Numbered from the stretch's first letter, positions 53,430-63,066 are shown. The stretch: DNA of 64,000 nucleotides from Ureibacillus acetophenoni (GCF_900220965.1 NZ_OBQC01000002.1:124001-188000), one strand, 5' to 3'. Numbers and translations: made by a program. The notes: a model not told the origin generated them from the sequence alone.

Positions 53430-54530
53430 CTTTTGATAATATTTTCTGTATAAGTAAATTGCCAAGTTCAGGTCTAATTTTATTTTGCTATGGTTTAAAT
53501 CAAGATCTAATAACTTTTCAATTTTTTTCAATCTATACTTTAATGTGTTTTTGTGAATATGGAGTTCGTTTGCAATCTCTTGTAAGGACGTATTACTGTT
53601 TAACCATTTTTCAAGATTAAGTAATAGTTCCTCATCAGATATGATTGGTTTAATCGTTCTATCAAGGAAGTTTTGAATTTTATATTCTTCTATTTCCGAC
53701 AACAATAAATCAATTGTTAAATCTTCTTCAAATACTATTTCCGTCTCATCTGCAATAGCTATTGTTAATGCAATATTAGCTTTATTATAGGATTCACTTA
53801 AACTATAAAAATCTTCACAATTTCCAACGCCAATGCAGACTTGTGATTTGAACCTTTTTTCAATTTTTCTTCTCAAAGTACTTAAACCGGTTTGTAGTTG
53901 TTCCCGTGATATATTTGGAACTAACATGATTAACTTATCAAAACTCCATTGAGTAATACGCAATTTCGGATGAATCGTTTGAATACTATTTAAAAAATTA
54001 ATCTCATTATATTCAAACCGTCGATCTACTTTTACTATAATAACACGATTATAAATTTCTGTTTCAATTCCCATCAGTTCGACGCGTTGCGCTAGTATCT
54101 CTTTTTCAATTCTTCCACTCAGTAAATCTACTAAAAAAAATTCAAACATTCTAGCGTCTCTTTCTTTTTCTTGTCGCGTTAAAAAGTCTTCTACAAATAA
54201 TTCTGTAATTCTTTGAACAAGCTTTCCGTACTTTTCAATCTCAGAAGGTTTACCTGTTACGCCAATTACGCCAATGGGTGTATCTTCGATGATCAAAGGC
54301 ATAACTAAACCTTCTCGGACACCTTTCAGTGTTTCAGCCAATTCCTTCGTCATATGCATGACTTGTTTATTTTTCATCGCTAGTATTGATCCTTCATGAA
54401 ATTGATTTATACGTGAAATATCAGTACTAGCAATGATAAAACCATTATGATCAATTACTACAACTTCTTGTTCAATTAATTTCTTCAGTTCATCTACTAT
54501 TTTTGTACCAATAAACTGTAAATCAAACAT
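53424..54530 (-). CDS. CdaR-family transcriptional regulator (sugar-diacid type)
   Basis: 368 aa from ATG 54530 (GGGGGA at 7 nt). N-terminal diacid-recognition domain (VVVIDHNGFIIASTDISRINQFHEGS, split as family shows; GVIGVTGKPSEIEKYG) and C-terminal PucR-type HTH (WLNSNTSLQEIANELHIHKNTLKYRLKKIE, split). CdaR proteins sense diacids or hydroxy acids and activate neighbouring catabolic genes. Here likely the switch for glcDF and the TRAP operon. Confidence 0.87.
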   Translation of the reverse strand: MFDLQFIGTKIVDELKKLIEQEVVVIDHNGFIIASTDISRINQFHEGSILAMKNKQVMHMTKELAETLKGVREGLVMPLIIEDTPIGVIGVTGKPSEIEKYGKLVQRITELFVEDFLTRQEKERDARMFEFFLVDLLSGRIEKEILAQRVELMGIETEIYNRVIIVKVDRRFEYNEINFLNSIQTIHPKLRITQWSFDKLIMLVPNISREQLQTGLSTLRRKIEKRFKSQVCIGVGNCEDFYSLSESYNKANIALTIAIADETEIVFEEDLTIDLLLSEIEEYKIQNFLDRTIKPIISDEELLLNLEKWLNSNTSLQEIANELHIHKNTLKYRLKKIEKLLDLDLNHSKIKLDLNLAIYLYRKYYQKA

Positions 54531-54559
54531 ATTTTGTTCCCCCTTCAAAACATGTCTGT

Positions 54560-55906
54560 TTAATGTGTTATAGCCTCATAAGTTGTTAAGTTCTTAGACA
54601 CTTGTTTTATTTGTTCATAGATTATTTCTACGATATGAACAGCTTGTATAGTACTTGTTAGTTTATCTTTATGAATACCAGCTTTCATTTGCATTAAACA
54701 ACCCGGATTTGAAGTTACAATGTAGGTTGGGTTGACTTCCCTTACATAGTCCATTTTAGTTTCTAATATTTTCCCAGCCATTTCAGGTTGTAATAAATTA
54801 TAAATACCAGCTGATCCACAGCAACTATCGGCTTTCATCATTTCTTTGTATTGTATCCCTGGAAGAGACTGTATAAGCCTTCTAGGTTGTTCGTACACTT
54901 TGTTAACGTTACGTAAATGACAAGAGTCTTGGTACGTTGCAACTACTTTCGAGTCGGATGTAGGTAATGTATTTAAATAATCAATTAAACCTAATTTCAC
55001 TAATAACGATGAAATATCAACCATCTTATTTGAGAATCGTTGTGCTTTTTCTTTATATTTTGAATCGCTTTTTAAATGCTTTTCATATTCACTTAAAAAC
55101 GCACCACATCCTCCAGCGTTGTTAACAATATAATCGTACTCATCACTATCAAATGCTTCAACATTTGTTTTTGCATTACGCAACCCTTTTTGTAGCTCTC
55201 CACTATGAGCATGCAATGCCCCGCAACATTGTTGTCCAGTTGGAATAATTACATCTGCACCTAATAGTTTTATTAGTTCGATGGTTTTATCGTTTATTTC
55301 TTTAAAAAGTGATTCCATTAAACATCCTGTGAAAAAAGCTACTTTAACTTTAGATGATTTGATTGGTTCAAGCTTTTCAACCTTTCTCGGAACTGCAGGC
55401 AATGCTTTTTCCATATCACTCATAAACGTTGGAAATAAATTTAAAAACCCTATTTTTCTCGTTACTTTTTGCAACCCAGATTTTTGATAAAATCGGACTA
55501 ATTTAACTGCTTTGTTTAAATCTTTTTTGTCAGCAAACAAATGATTGAACGTAACATTTCGAACTGTTTTTTCAAATTTCTTTTGTGGCTTCACTTCCTG
55601 AACAGCATCCCTCGTTTGTTCAATTAATGCGCCATACTGGACACCAGCTGGACATGCAGGTTCACAAGCTCTACATCCGAGACATAAGTTAAAAGAATCT
55701 TCTACAGAAGAATCCCATTGAATCTTTCCATCTCTAATAGCTTTCATTAATGCTATACGCCCACGCGGTGATTGGGACTCATCTTGTTCGGTATGAATAT
55801 ATGTTGGACAGGACGATAGACAAAAACCACACCGCATACAATCTAGAAGTAATTCTTCTTCCACATGCTTTTCAAATGATTTTTGCATTGCTAGATTAAT
55901 AGACAT
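54560..55906 (-). CDS. glcF: Glycolate/2-hydroxyacid oxidase iron-sulfur subunit (GlcF-like)
   Basis: 448 aa from ATG 55906, overlapping glcD by 11 nt. Two 4Fe-4S motifs near the N terminus (CMRCGFCLSSCP, CLGCRACEPACP) and two CCG domains (GQQCCGALH, ADSCCGSAGIYN with SCHLRN). Passes electrons from the flavoprotein GlcD to the respiratory chain. Two-subunit arrangement: no glcE gene is present. Confidence 0.9.
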   Translation of the reverse strand: MSINLAMQKSFEKHVEEELLLDCMRCGFCLSSCPTYIHTEQDESQSPRGRIALMKAIRDGKIQWDSSVEDSFNLCLGCRACEPACPAGVQYGALIEQTRDAVQEVKPQKKFEKTVRNVTFNHLFADKKDLNKAVKLVRFYQKSGLQKVTRKIGFLNLFPTFMSDMEKALPAVPRKVEKLEPIKSSKVKVAFFTGCLMESLFKEINDKTIELIKLLGADVIIPTGQQCCGALHAHSGELQKGLRNAKTNVEAFDSDEYDYIVNNAGGCGAFLSEYEKHLKSDSKYKEKAQRFSNKMVDISSLLVKLGLIDYLNTLPTSDSKVVATYQDSCHLRNVNKVYEQPRRLIQSLPGIQYKEMMKADSCCGSAGIYNLLQPEMAGKILETKMDYVREVNPTYIVTSNPGCLMQMKAGIHKDKLTSTIQAVHIVEIIYEQIKQVSKNLTTYEAITH

Positions 55907-57311
55907 TTTGCAACACCACTCTCTTTTTCGTGTTCTTTGCAAACATTTTTCCAGGATTCATAATGTTGTTAGGATCAAATGCAGCTTTTATCCCTTTCAT
56001 TAATTGAATACCTGGTTCTCCTACTTTCCATTCCAAATATGGAGCTTTCATTTCACCAATTCCATGTTCTCCGGTTATTGTACCTCCCAAAGATAATGCT
56101 TCTTCAAATATCTCTTCGAAGGCTTCTTCAACACGTTTTAACTCTTCCGTATCACGTACATCTGTTAAGCACGTTGGATGTAAGTTTCCATCCCCCGCGT
56201 GACCAAACGTAGCGATTGTAAGATTGTATTTTTCAGCAATACGATCAATTCTTTTTACCATTTCCGCTAATTCAGAGCGAGGTACTGTCGCATCCTCTAA
56301 AATTGTCGTAGGTCGCAGCCTCGATAAAGCAGATAATGCTACACGTCTTGCAGTTTTTAGTTGTTCGGCTTCTTCTTCATCATTTGCAATTTTTGTAAAG
56401 GTTGCTCCATTTTCAACTGCAATTTCAGTCATCACATGTATGTCTTGCTCTACCTGACTTAAATCACCATCTTGTTCAAAAATAAGCATCGCCTCCACGT
56501 CCGTTGATAACCCAATTTTCATAAACTGTTCCACTGCATCTATCGTTTTTCGATCAAGAAACTCGAGTGTGACTGGGATAATCTTATGTGCAATGATTGA
56601 AGAAACTGTTTTAGCCGCTGCTTCCAGTGATTCGAAATAGGCAATACTAGTCATTTTATATTTCGGTAATGGTATCAGTTTTAATGTAATTTCAGTTATT
56701 ACCGCAAGTGTACCTTCAGATCCTACTAGTAAAGATGTGAGGTCATAACCAGCTACGTCTTTTGCAAGTTTTCCCCCTGTTTGAACGATTTCACCATTTG
56801 GTAAAACAGCTGTAAGTCCTTTCACATAATCCTTTGTGACACCATATTTTAACCCGCGCAGTCCCCCTGAATTTTCACTTACATTTCCACCAATTGTTGA
56901 AATTTTCATTGAACTAGGATCTGGCGGATAAAATAGATTTTCCTTTTCTACAAAACTACAAATATCTGCGGTAATCATCCCTGGTTGGACTGTAATCGTT
57001 AAATTTTCTTTATCAAAATCTATAATTTTGTTCATATGGTTAAATAACAATACGACTCCACCTTGATTTGGAACAGTTCCTGCAGCTAAATTGGAACCAG
57101 AGCCCCTTGGAACAACTGGTATTTTGTATTCATTACATATTTTTATAATTTCCGAAACTTCCTTCGTGTTTCTTGGAGATAGAACTATATCTGGCAAAGC
57201 TTGAAAATTAGCCGTTGCGTCGTAAGAATATGCAAGTAATTGTGCAGTTGATTGCTTAACATTCTTCTCTCCAACAATATTTATAAAAAGCTGGACTATT
57301 TGTTTATCCAT
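55896..57311 (-). CDS. glcD: FAD-linked 2-hydroxyacid oxidase subunit (GlcD-like)
   Basis: 471 aa from ATG 57311 (GGGGTGG upstream). FAD-binding type 4 domain: PVVPRGSGSNLAAGTVPNQGGVVL (split), PPDPSS, GGNVSENSGGLRGLKYG, and FAD-linked oxidase C-terminal domain with FGHAGDGNLHP and GGTITGEHGIGEMK. Acts on glycolate, D-lactate or a related hydroxy acid. Start of the glcD-glcF-cdaR transcript. Confidence 0.92.
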   Translation of the reverse strand: MDKQIVQLFINIVGEKNVKQSTAQLLAYSYDATANFQALPDIVLSPRNTKEVSEIIKICNEYKIPVVPRGSGSNLAAGTVPNQGGVVLLFNHMNKIIDFDKENLTITVQPGMITADICSFVEKENLFYPPDPSSMKISTIGGNVSENSGGLRGLKYGVTKDYVKGLTAVLPNGEIVQTGGKLAKDVAGYDLTSLLVGSEGTLAVITEITLKLIPLPKYKMTSIAYFESLEAAAKTVSSIIAHKIIPVTLEFLDRKTIDAVEQFMKIGLSTDVEAMLIFEQDGDLSQVEQDIHVMTEIAVENGATFTKIANDEEEAEQLKTARRVALSALSRLRPTTILEDATVPRSELAEMVKRIDRIAEKYNLTIATFGHAGDGNLHPTCLTDVRDTEELKRVEEAFEEIFEEALSLGGTITGEHGIGEMKAPYLEWKVGEPGIQLMKGIKAAFDPNNIMNPGKMFAKNTKKRVVLQNVY

Positions 57312-57442
57312 AAACCCACCCCACAAATATATCTAATATAATTATTATACAATTTAGAAAATTTAAATAATATGTACTTAATGATTAAATATTAATGATT
57401 AAAAACCCTCTTTTTATATAAAATGTCTAAAAAGTAAAAAAA

Positions 57443-57465
57443 GAGCTAGTGATTTACACTAACTC
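57443..57465 (-). terminator. Terminator of the 73-aa membrane protein gene
   Basis: Stem GAGCTAGTG (57443-57451) / CACTAACTC (57457-57465), then TTTTTTT on the minus strand. Confidence 0.85.
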
Positions 57466-57495
57466 ATAACGTTCAAATTTAATTCATCTTAAGCA

Positions 57496-57717
57496 TTAAC
57501 CTTTTACTTTAAATGCAGCAAGAAACGGAATTACCGATAGGGTTGCGAAGGCGATAAAATACAGATCATAGATTGAAAAGAACAACATTGGAAGCAAGTA
57601 ACCTAAAGTACTAATGAAGATGATTGTACGTGATTTCTTCTGAAAACCCTTAACCATAAATATCAGAGATACGATTACAATGAGCCAAAGCGTTAGTCCT
57701 AGTAAAAAGAACTCCAT
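57496..57717 (-). CDS. Small hydrophobic membrane protein, unknown function
   Basis: 73 aa from ATG 57717 with AGGTGG at 8 nt; a GTG at 57729 lies at the RBS. Two or three membrane segments (about 3-22, 33-48, 52-66), positive C terminus FKVKG. I do not recognise the family. It has its own terminator, so it is probably monocistronic. Confidence 0.7.
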   Translation of the reverse strand: MEFFLLGLTLWLIVIVSLIFMVKGFQKKSRTIIFISTLGYLLPMLFFSIYDLYFIAFATLSVIPFLAAFKVKG

Positions 57718-57949
57718 TTGCTTCACCACCTAACTATTGTTATGTACAGGGTAAAATGAGTTAGGCGGTTTTATCGGTTTTGGATATGTATTTTTTACTA
57801 TATTATATTCTCGGAAATTTATTTCGTTCGTGTTTTAATGATTGTCCTAATAAATTATTACAAAATTCAATCAACTAATTAATTAAAATCCGATTATTCT
57901 ATTGGTTGTATAATCTTACTGTACGTTCCTTAACTAAAAAATGAAAAAA

Positions 57950-57974
57950 GCTAGTTCAAAAAGTTTGAACTAGC
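57950..57974 (-). terminator. Terminator of the pyridoxamine-oxidase-like gene
   Basis: Perfect 11-bp stem GCTAGTTCAAA (57950-57960) / TTTGAACTAGC (57964-57974), then TTTTTTC on the minus strand. The stretch 57718-57949 otherwise shows nothing recognisable. Confidence 0.9.
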
Positions 57975-58008
57975 AATTGACGAATAATGTTCTACTTTTA
58001 ATTGGTTC

Positions 58009-58437
58009 TTATTCGGATTTAAAATCGACTATTTTCGGATCTTCCCCTTTTGTGTTCATGAGTCGAATTTGAGACGGTGTTACTTTTAGTACAACCATTT
58101 TTGGATCATGTGGACCATCGAACCAAGGGCTCAATTCATTATTCCAAACTTTTTCCCGCATCGAATCCTCTGACGAGATTTCTACTTTCCCTTCAATTTC
58201 TAAAAACGAATCTCCAAATCCTTTTCCATCATAGCCAAGAAGAATATGGGTATAAGGATTTTTTGATAACTCTTCTACTTTATGTGTATCTTTACTTGTT
58301 ACAGTATATAAAATGAAGTTGTTATTGAAAAAAGTCATATACCTAGAATGTGGTTTATTTCCTTCTATTGTAGCCATTGTTCCAACCATGTTTTCATCTA
58401 ATATCTTTTCTGCAATTTGTCTCGGTGTTTTTGCCAT
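58009..58437 (-). CDS. Pyridoxamine 5'-phosphate oxidase-like general stress protein (GS26 type)
   Basis: 142 aa from ATG 58437 (AAAGGAG at 8 nt). FMN-binding split-barrel: GTMATIEGNKPHSRYMTF, LYTVTSKDTHKVEEL and FLEIEGKVEI. Members include B. subtilis YdaG (general stress protein 26). Flavin-dependent reductase of unknown substrate. Confidence 0.85.
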   Translation of the reverse strand: MAKTPRQIAEKILDENMVGTMATIEGNKPHSRYMTFFNNNFILYTVTSKDTHKVEELSKNPYTHILLGYDGKGFGDSFLEIEGKVEISSEDSMREKVWNNELSPWFDGPHDPKMVVLKVTPSQIRLMNTKGEDPKIVDFKSE

Positions 58438-58486
58438 TACAATCGCTCCTTTAGTCATTACTACATATATTATTACTATTGGGAAG

Positions 58487-59392
58487 TTACTTTATCCTAT
58501 ATAAAACTTTCTCCCTTGGCATCCATGTTGGTAAAAACTTTTCAGTACGTTCTCTTCCAATTTTCATAAGTGCCTCTTTTGAATCTTTATCTAAATCAAA
58601 ATTCGTAGCGCTATATTCTTCAACGGGGATAAATATAATATTCTTTTCATGTTTCCTTGAAATGTATCGTTCATCATGGGCATCTTTCATAGTGGCAAAG
58701 AGAGCCTCAAATAAATTCAAGCCATTTTTAATATTATGAGGATTAGATTCTTCGGTTGGATGACTTAACTTAAGTCCTAGTAGAGGGCGTTGATTATCGT
58801 TATCAAAAATCCATAGTGGGAAATTACTTAATACTCCTCCATCTACAAATATACATTCTTCTTTCTTTTGATCTCGTAATTTGATTGGTTCAAAAAAGAA
58901 AGGTATACCGCAACTCATTCGTAACGCTTTTGCTACTGAAAATGATTTCCAATTAAATCCATAGGAGGGTAAATCGTCTGGTATAACAACCATTCTTCCG
59001 TTTGTTAAATCTGAAGCTACTAATTTTAAGGATCCTCTCGGTAAATCATCAAATGTCCGTACATCTTTTGCAGCAAGTTTTTTATAAAACCATTTTTCTA
59101 GTGCCTTTCCCTGATACAGTCCCATCCGGAAGTATAAATTTAACCATTTTAAAAACGGTAGCTTTCGAGTAAGTTTTGGTGGATCTAAAAGTGATTTAAG
59201 ATCCAATTCATCTAACAATTCTTCAATTTCAGTGGCATTGTACCCAGCTGCAATAAAACAGGCTAAAATAGCCCCTGCACTAGTCCCTGCAACACGCTTA
59301 AATTCTATCCCTCTTTCTTCTAACACTTGCAAGGCACCAACATAAGCAAATCCTTTTATACCACCACCTGAAAATACTCCATCGATAATCAT
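58487..59392 (-). CDS. Patatin-like phospholipase (RssA family)
   Basis: 301 aa from ATG 59392 (GGGGAG at 6 nt). Oxyanion loop SGGGIKGFAYVGAL, nucleophile elbow GTSAG, and catalytic Asp in VDGGVLSNFP. Predicted cytoplasmic lipid acyl hydrolase; no signal peptide. Lone gene in tail-to-head order with the GS26-like gene downstream. Confidence 0.92.
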   Translation of the reverse strand: MIIDGVFSGGGIKGFAYVGALQVLEERGIEFKRVAGTSAGAILACFIAAGYNATEIEELLDELDLKSLLDPPKLTRKLPFLKWLNLYFRMGLYQGKALEKWFYKKLAAKDVRTFDDLPRGSLKLVASDLTNGRMVVIPDDLPSYGFNWKSFSVAKALRMSCGIPFFFEPIKLRDQKKEECIFVDGGVLSNFPLWIFDNDNQRPLLGLKLSHPTEESNPHNIKNGLNLFEALFATMKDAHDERYISRKHEKNIIFIPVEEYSATNFDLDKDSKEALMKIGRERTEKFLPTWMPREKVLYRIK

Positions 59393-59482
59393 GGCACACT
59401 CCCCAATCATTTCTTTTATATAACTGTAAGAAACTTGAGGAAATATTAGAACTTATGTCGATAAAGTTTAATGTAAATGAAA

Positions 59483-59526
59483 AAGTATTTGGCAAAACAT
59501 TATGTTTTTGTAATAGCCAAATACTT
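59483..59526 (-). terminator. Terminator of the 59-aa gene
   Basis: 11-bp perfect stem AAGTATTTGGC (59483-59493) / GCCAAATACTT (59516-59526) around a 22-nt loop, then TTTTTC on the minus strand. Confidence 0.75.
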
Positions 59527-59562
59527 CATTCATGTGAATTGTATTAAATTGTCAGAATTGTT

Positions 59563-59579
59563 TGTGTACCTGGTACACA
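59563..59579. repeat. Short perfect dyad after the 59-aa gene
   Basis: TGTGTACC-T-GGTACACA, 8-bp arms around one base, just beyond a stop codon. Operator-like by form, but there is no promoter close by to tie it to. Confidence 0.5.
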
Positions 59580-59581
59580 CA

Positions 59582-59761
59582 CTATTCGTTTAATCTTGAG
59601 GGGTTATGTCTATTATCAGGTTTGTCTTTATTTTCGTTTTTGTTATTTCTTTTTGCTGCATCATTTTGACCGATTACATCAAAATCATCAGGACTTAAAT
59701 CAAAACCATAACCATATTCTTCTCGATCTAATCCATTTTTCTTTTTCTTGTCTTTTGCCAA
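59582..59761 (-). CDS. Small charged protein, unknown function
   Basis: 59 aa from TTG 59761 (MAKDKKKKNGLDREEYGYGFDLSPDDFDV), with GGAGGTG at 6 nt, which decides this start. Lys-rich N terminus, an acidic middle (LSPDDFDVIGQND) and an Asn/Lys/Arg-rich disordered C terminus. No signal or membrane segment. Resembles small hydrophilic proteins of spore-formers, but I cannot name it. Own terminator at 59483-59526. Confidence 0.65.
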   Translation of the reverse strand: MAKDKKKKNGLDREEYGYGFDLSPDDFDVIGQNDAAKRNNKNENKDKPDNRHNPSRLNE

Positions 59762-59832
59762 AATGGTCACCTCCACATAAACAATATGCTCAATAATTGA
59801 AGGTTTTATGCTAGACTAGGGAATCAAAAAAA

Positions 59833-59862
59833 GAGCAAACTCCCTTATAAAGAAGTTTGCCC
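59833..59862 (-). terminator. Terminator of sodA
   Basis: Stem GGGCAAACT / AGTTTGCTC on the minus strand, then TTTTTTT. Confidence 0.88.
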
Positions 59863-59883
59863 TTTTAGTTAAAGGATTAAATA

Positions 59884-60489
59884 TTATTTTGCAGCTGCAA
59901 ATTTTTCAGCTACAACATCCCAGTTTACAACATTCCAGAATGCTGAAATGTAGTCAGGACGACGGTTTTGGTAGTTTAGATAGTAAGCATGCTCCCAAAC
60001 GTCTAAACCTAATACTGGAGTTTTACCTTCCATTACTGGAGAGTCCTGGTTTGGAGTTGAAGTGATTGCTAACTCACCGCCATCAACTACTAACCATGCC
60101 CAACCTGAACCGAAGCGGCCAGTTGCAGCTTTACCAAACTCTTCTTTGAACGCGTCTAAGCTACCGAATTTAGCATCAATTGCAGAAGCTAATTCGCCAG
60201 TTGGAGCAGTAGCGCCACCTGGAGCTAAGATCTCCCAGAATAATGTATGGTTAGCATGTCCACCACCATTGTTACGTACAGCTGTTTGTTTGTCAGCTGG
60301 AAGTGCATCAATATTAGAAATTAATTCTAATAAGTCTTTCCCAGCAAATTCAGTACCTTCAACAGCAGCATTTAAGTTTGTTACATAAGTGTTGTGGTGT
60401 TTTGAATGGTGGATTTCCATTGTTTTTGCATCAATGTGTGGTTCTAATGCATCATATGCATAAGGTAATTTTGGTAATTCGTAAGCCAT
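59884..60489 (-). CDS. sodA: Superoxide dismutase, Mn/Fe family
   Basis: 201 aa. N-terminal [29 protein letters not shown] carries the first two ligand histidines (split here: [12 protein letters not shown]). C-terminal ligands in [21 protein letters not shown] (LDVWEHAYY) and GSGWAWLV. Likely Mn-dependent as in Bacillus SodA. The upstream gap 60490-60795 is AT-rich with no clear structured element. Confidence 0.96.
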   Translation of the reverse strand: MAYELPKLPYAYDALEPHIDAKTMEIHHSKHHNTYVTNLNAAVEGTEFAGKDLLELISNIDALPADKQTAVRNNGGGHANHTLFWEILAPGGATAPTGELASAIDAKFGSLDAFKEEFGKAATGRFGSGWAWLVVDGGELAITSTPNQDSPVMEGKTPVLGLDVWEHAYYLNYQNRRPDYISAFWNVVNWDVVAEKFAAAK

Positions 60490-60795
60490 TTTGTATTTCC
60501 TCCCTAAAATAGAAATAATGTTGAATACATTAGTAGGTTATCAAATTAATCCATTTCGTTCAAATAATTGACACTAATCTTGCCCACAATTCAGTCTTTT
60601 GGCTGAATTTTATATGCTATCTATTTTTTTAAAACCTAATAAATATGTTCAACAACCTACTATACCCTTTATAAAATCATTTTATTCATACTCAATTAAT
60701 TCTATATTGGCCTAGCAAAATCTATTTCTCCTTCTATCCTTTCAATTCATTTTTCAATAGATTCATGATAAAATCCTATGGATGGAGGTGAAGAA

Positions 60796-61308
60796 ATGGT
60801 AAAACATACACAACTTTTTATTGATAGTTTAATTCACCCAAAAAAATTGGCTGGCTATCGAATGCTCTCAATTGGAAAAGTCATTCAATATGTATTTATA
60901 CTTACTACACTTGTAACTATTTTTTCATTTATGCAGTTTGTCACTGTTCTATCAAATGAAATTGTTTTCGAAATAGAAGGATTAACTCAATATATACAAG
61001 ATATACAATGGTTATTATACCCATTTGCTTTTGTCGTTCAATTTTTGATATCTACAACTTTAATATTTATTCAAATTAGTATATTTGCCCTTATTGGAGT
61101 AGGCTTATTAAAAGTGATGAATAAACGGGGAGAATATCGCCATATGTGGAGATCATCCTCTTTAGCAATAACATGGACTACTCTATTATCTATTCTATTT
61201 CGATTTATACCAGTACATAATTTAATAGGTACGATCTTAGGTATTATCATTACATTAATTCTATTACTCATCGCCACAACTAAATATCCAAAAATGCCAA
61301 AAAAATAA
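60796..61308 (+). CDS. yqgB: DUF1189 family membrane protein (YqgB-like)
   Basis: 170 aa from ATG 60796 (GGAGGTG at 5 nt). Four membrane segments (about 28-50, 80-108, 122-142, 145-162); the N-terminal FIDSLIHPKKLAGYRML is typical of DUF1189. Located between sodA and the YqfZ-like gene, as B. subtilis yqgB. Function unknown. Confidence 0.85.
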   Translation: MVKHTQLFIDSLIHPKKLAGYRMLSIGKVIQYVFILTTLVTIFSFMQFVTVLSNEIVFEIEGLTQYIQDIQWLLYPFAFVVQFLISTTLIFIQISIFALIGVGLLKVMNKRGEYRHMWRSSSLAITWTTLLSILFRFIPVHNLIGTILGIIITLILLLIATTKYPKMPKK

Positions 61309-61360
61309 TATGCATGAATCCCTCTTGTCTTCATATAGTGGAGAAAGGAGGGATATTTTT

Positions 61361-61705
61361 ATGCGCTATCTAGTGATTACTGCTATTATTTTTATCATTG
61401 CTTTTGCTATTAAAATAGATTTAACAGAAGGAACTCTACCAATGGCATCTTTTGAAAATCCAAAAGTTATACAAAAATGTGAGAAGGAATATAACATTAA
61501 AACAATACCTGTCATTACTGAATTAGGAGATTCTCCACAATCACTTTTTGCAGCGTATCCTTCAGAAATAGAGGTACCTATACCTGAAAGATTGTCTAAG
61601 TTTTATCAATTAAATCCACATTTACAAAAGCAATCCTTAGTACCTGGTGAACTAATAAAAATACCTGTTTATGTTAATGTATATAATAATTGCACAAAAC
61701 TATAA
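61361..61705 (+). CDS. yqfZ: YqfZ-like exported protein with LysM-like end
   Basis: 114 aa from ATG 61361, with AGGAGG. N-terminal hydrophobic signal/anchor (residues 2-17), then a soluble part with two cysteines (QKCEKEY, NNCTKL). The segment FYQLNPHLQKQSLVPGELIKIPVY matches the LysM-style xxNPxLxxxxLxPGxxIxIP (split: QLNPHLQKQSLVPGELIKIP). Probably faces the wall. Lies between the DUF1189 gene and ispG as in B. subtilis. Confidence 0.75.
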   Translation: MRYLVITAIIFIIAFAIKIDLTEGTLPMASFENPKVIQKCEKEYNIKTIPVITELGDSPQSLFAAYPSEIEVPIPERLSKFYQLNPHLQKQSLVPGELIKIPVYVNVYNNCTKL

Positions 61706-61716
61706 CGTGTATATCC

Positions 61717-61837
61717 TTGTCAATTCCTTTACAACACTGATAAAATAGAGTGGCGATGGTACAATAAATTATCAAATTTGCTTTGGCGACCTACGTCCAA
61801 TATTTTTTCGAGCTTTCTATAATGGCATTCGCCAAGG
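61717..61837 (+). promoter_or_regulatory. Candidate ispG promoter and structured 5' leader
   Basis: TTGTCA (61717-61722), 18 bp, TAAAAT (61741-61746) forms a plausible sigma-A promoter, giving a ~200-nt leader. In it CTTTGGCGA (61781-61789) can pair with TCGCCAAGG (61829-61837), a 9-bp stem with one G-U. No known riboswitch motif recognised. Confidence 0.45.
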
Positions 61838-61959
61838 TCTAAAACTTTATTCTGCCTAAGTTTGATCATGTTTTAAAATGTTATTTATAATAACTAAGTT
61901 AGAAACCTTTGCCGAGTAAAGTTTTAATCAATGTACCTTAATAAAGGAGAGAATTTTTC

Positions 61960-63066
61960 ATGAATGAAATGACACACCGTACAAAAACAAGACCAGTACG
62001 TGTTGGTAATTTAACAATCGGTGGGAGTAATGAGTTATTTATTCAAAGTATGTGTATGTCTAAAACACATGACGTTGAAGCAACTGTAGCAGAAATCTTA
62101 CGATTAGAAGAAGCGGGTTGTCAAATTGTCCGCGTCGCTGTTCCAGATGAGCGTGCAGCAAATGCAATCGCAGATATAAAGAAACGTATTAATATCCCTC
62201 TTGTTGCGGATATTCATTTTAATTATAAATTAGCTCTAATCGCTATAGAAAACGGCATTGACAAGGTTCGTATTAACCCTGGGAATATTGGTCGTCGTGA
62301 AAAAGTTGAAGCAGTAGTTAATGCTGCGAAAGCAAAAGGTATTCCAATTCGAATTGGTGTTAACGCTGGATCTTTAGAACGACATATTTTAGAAAAATAT
62401 GGTTATCCAACTGCTGATGGAATGGTAGAATCTGCATTACATCATATTAAAATATTAGAAGAACTAGATTTCCATGATATTATCGTGTCAATGAAAGCTT
62501 CAGATGTAAACTTAGCCATTGAAGCTTACGAAAAAGCATCACGTGCATTTGATTACCCTCTTCACCTTGGAATTACAGAATCTGGTACATTATTTGCAGG
62601 TACTGTAAAATCTGCAGCTGGACTTGGTGCAATTCTTTCACGAGGTCTTGGAAATACGTTACGTATTTCATTATCAGCAGATCCAGTTGAAGAAGTAAAA
62701 GTAGCCCGTGAATTGTTAAAATCATTCGGTTTAGCATCAAATATGGCAACTTTAATTTCGTGCCCTACTTGCGGACGTATTGAAATTGATTTAATTTCTA
62801 TTGCGAACGAAGTAGAAGAATATATTTCTAAATTAAATGTTCCATTAAAAGTAGCCGTACTAGGATGTGCAGTAAATGGTCCTGGTGAAGCTCGTGAAGC
62901 AGATATTGGAATTGCTGGAGCACGTGGCGAAGGTCTTTTATTTATGAAAGGTAAAACTGTTCGTAAAGTACCCGAGGAAACAATGGTTGAAGAACTGAAA
63001 AAAGAAATTGATAAACTTGCAGCTGAAATGGCTGAGGAAAGAGCGAAAGCTGAAGCTGGTAATTAA
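61960..63066 (+). CDS. ispG: 4-hydroxy-3-methylbut-2-enyl diphosphate synthase
   Basis: 368 aa. MEP isoprenoid pathway enzyme that reduces MEcPP to HMBPP using a 4Fe-4S cluster. TIM barrel part: [35 protein letters not shown]. Cluster ligands in [12 protein letters not shown] and [15 protein letters not shown]. Normal length and ATG with AAAGGAGAG. The presence of ispG implies the MEP route. Confidence 0.97.
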   Translation: MNEMTHRTKTRPVRVGNLTIGGSNELFIQSMCMSKTHDVEATVAEILRLEEAGCQIVRVAVPDERAANAIADIKKRINIPLVADIHFNYKLALIAIENGIDKVRINPGNIGRREKVEAVVNAAKAKGIPIRIGVNAGSLERHILEKYGYPTADGMVESALHHIKILEELDFHDIIVSMKASDVNLAIEAYEKASRAFDYPLHLGITESGTLFAGTVKSAAGLGAILSRGLGNTLRISLSADPVEEVKVARELLKSFGLASNMATLISCPTCGRIEIDLISIANEVEEYISKLNVPLKVAVLGCAVNGPGEAREADIGIAGARGEGLLFMKGKTVRKVPEETMVEELKKEIDKLAAEMAEERAKAEAGN

